Of a stretch of 5,418 nt of DNA, positions 5,345-5,418 are shown one piece after another. The DNA comes from Treponema sp. (GTDB lineage Bacteria; Spirochaetota; Spirochaetia; Treponematales; Breznakiellaceae). The stretch lies in the NCBI GenBank assembly GCA_031254175.1, contig JAIRUY010000159.1, positions 1 through 5,418 of the forward strand. Direction: 5' to 3'. Under the pieces are notes generated by a model. That model did no database searches and had not been told where the DNA came from. It saw nothing but the letters and a program-made list of their open reading frames with translations. The translations under genes and the position numbers were made by a program. How positions within the stretch are numbered: position 1 is the first letter of the stretch; each line of letters begins with the position of its first letter.

Positions 5345-5418
5345 TATTCCTGAAAAGACTCATCGGGTTCTGAGAGTGTCAAATCAAAGACGTCCAATTT
5401 TTCATCTTCGATTACCGG
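5344..5418 (-). CDS. C-terminal end of an unidentified upstream gene (partial)
   Basis: The last 24 codons of a minus-strand gene that enters from the right edge and stops with TAA at 5346-5344, sharing one base with the rluD start (TAATG). The other two frames on this strand both have a stop within the stretch, so this is the only open one. The tail is acidic (EDEKLDVFDLTLSEPDESFQE). It is too short to identify. In many bacteria rluD follows lspA, but an acidic tail with no membrane segment gives no support for that. The junction indicates one operon with rluD. Confidence 0.6.
   Translation of the reverse strand, partial: PVIEDEKLDVFDLTLSEPDESFQE

Overview
The window is densely coding and reads as ordinary chromosomal housekeeping DNA. 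I see no insertion sequence, CRISPR array, tRNA or rRNA. Base composition is moderate, with many A/T homopolymer runs. The gene set and several protein signatures best fit a spirochaete of the Treponema type: an archaeal-type CMP-kinase-like protein with a GRSGCGNT P-loop, a MurC with an ETCEY block, and a FliK-like linker protein. The taxonomic call is inference from remembered family resemblance, not from a search.

Layout. Positions 1-3651 hold a four-gene minus-strand unit, read right to left: murC (peptidoglycan precursor ligase), yicC (YicC/YloC-family endoribonuclease), a cytidylate-kinase-like gene, and a partial gene that runs out of the left edge. The partial gene starts at a TTG codon and resembles a flagellar hook-length-control (FliK-like) protein of spirochaetes. 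murC and yicC overlap by 8 nt. The kinase and the FliK-like gene are 3 nt apart. The only real gap, 86 nt between yicC and the kinase gene, carries a long near-perfect stem-loop.

An 85-bp divergent intergenic region (3652-3736) holds candidate promoters facing both ways. To its right is a plus-strand gene for a short RluA-family pseudouridine synthase without an S4 domain (3737-4459). It is followed tail-to-tail, with a 45-bp coding overlap, by a minus-strand RluD-type pseudouridine synthase with an S4 domain (4415-5344). That gene is coupled through a TAATG stop/start overlap to the tail of an unidentified upstream gene (5344-5418).

How the genes fit together. The left unit mixes cell-wall synthesis, RNA turnover and nucleotide metabolism, with a possible flagellar or export gene last. 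The right side is RNA modification. No clearly new multi-gene system is visible. The points worth a second look are the P-loop Lys-to-Asn change in the kinase, an intrinsic-terminator-like hairpin inside the plus-strand pseudouridine synthase gene, the yicC-kinase intercistronic hairpin, a perfect inverted repeat inside murC, and the overlapping convergent pair of paralogues.
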